A stretch of 45,398 bases of DNA, from assembly GCA_943704525.1 (NCBI GenBank), contig CALSCQ010001465.1:1-45398 (forward strand), read 5' to 3'. Source of the DNA: Pigoraptor vietnamica. Lineage: Eukaryota; Opisthokonta; Filasterea. A program made the position numbers and the translations under genes. This document shows, one piece after another, positions 45,338 through 45,398 of this stretch. The notes under the pieces were generated by a model. It had not been told where the DNA came from. It saw only the letters and a program-made list of their open reading frames with translations, and did not search any database. Each line of letters opens with the position of its first letter. The stretch's first letter is position 1.

Positions 45338-45398
45338 CTACAAACACATACATTGCGTGAGACCCTCCATTGCCGCGATTACAGGGCATGCCCCCCCC

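Overview
This window is nuclear DNA from a GC-rich eukaryote. Nearly all genes are split by short GT-AG introns (about 70-480 bases), and long (TG)n/(CA)n runs fill many introns and spacers. The gene set is vinculin, a ciliary-type ARL3 GTPase, the MCM-binding protein, a DEG7/NMA111-type HtrA protease, PCNA, F-box proteins and CRN/RHS-type NTPases. Vinculin together with ARL3 points to Amorphea, for example an amoebozoan, apusomonad-like flagellate or unicellular holozoan; I cannot name the species from sequence alone.

Layout from left to right: ARL3 (433-1606, minus); MCMBP (2285-6279, plus, 15 exons); a truncated Harbinger-like transposase ORF (6573-7307, minus); DEG7/NMA111 protease (8147-12015, plus, 7 exons); vinculin (12547-15756, plus, 5 exons); a broken CRN/RHS-like NTPase with a SAM-like N-terminus (16526-20553, plus); an F-box/WD40 protein (20891-22638, plus); PCNA (23801-25059, plus, 4 exons); a sparse 2.1 kb stretch; an F-box protein with an in-frame TAG or a 42-base mini-intron (27200-29046, minus); an intronless secreted BBE-type FAD oxidase (29492-31348, plus); an intact CRN/RHS-like NTPase (31802-34455, plus); a three-knuckle CCHC protein (35141-36290, minus); a ten-exon coiled-coil protein with KEN and D-box-like degrons (36893-40359, plus); a 1,162-residue F-box protein (40772-44260, plus); and the 3' end of a small lysine-rich protein (44966-45337, minus), cut by the window edge.

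The best functional theme is the cell cycle. PCNA, MCMBP and the KEN-box coiled-coil gene each have E2F-like sites (TTTCCCGC/GCGCSAAA) in the upstream DNA, and the coiled-coil gene also has a pair of CGAGATCTCG palindromes two helical turns apart. The second theme is lineage-specific expansion: three F-box genes and two CRN/RHS NTPases, one of them decayed. Repeats lie largely inside introns. They include a 177-base repeat family found in two introns of the same gene, and TG runs mostly oriented as TG on the transcribed-sense strand.
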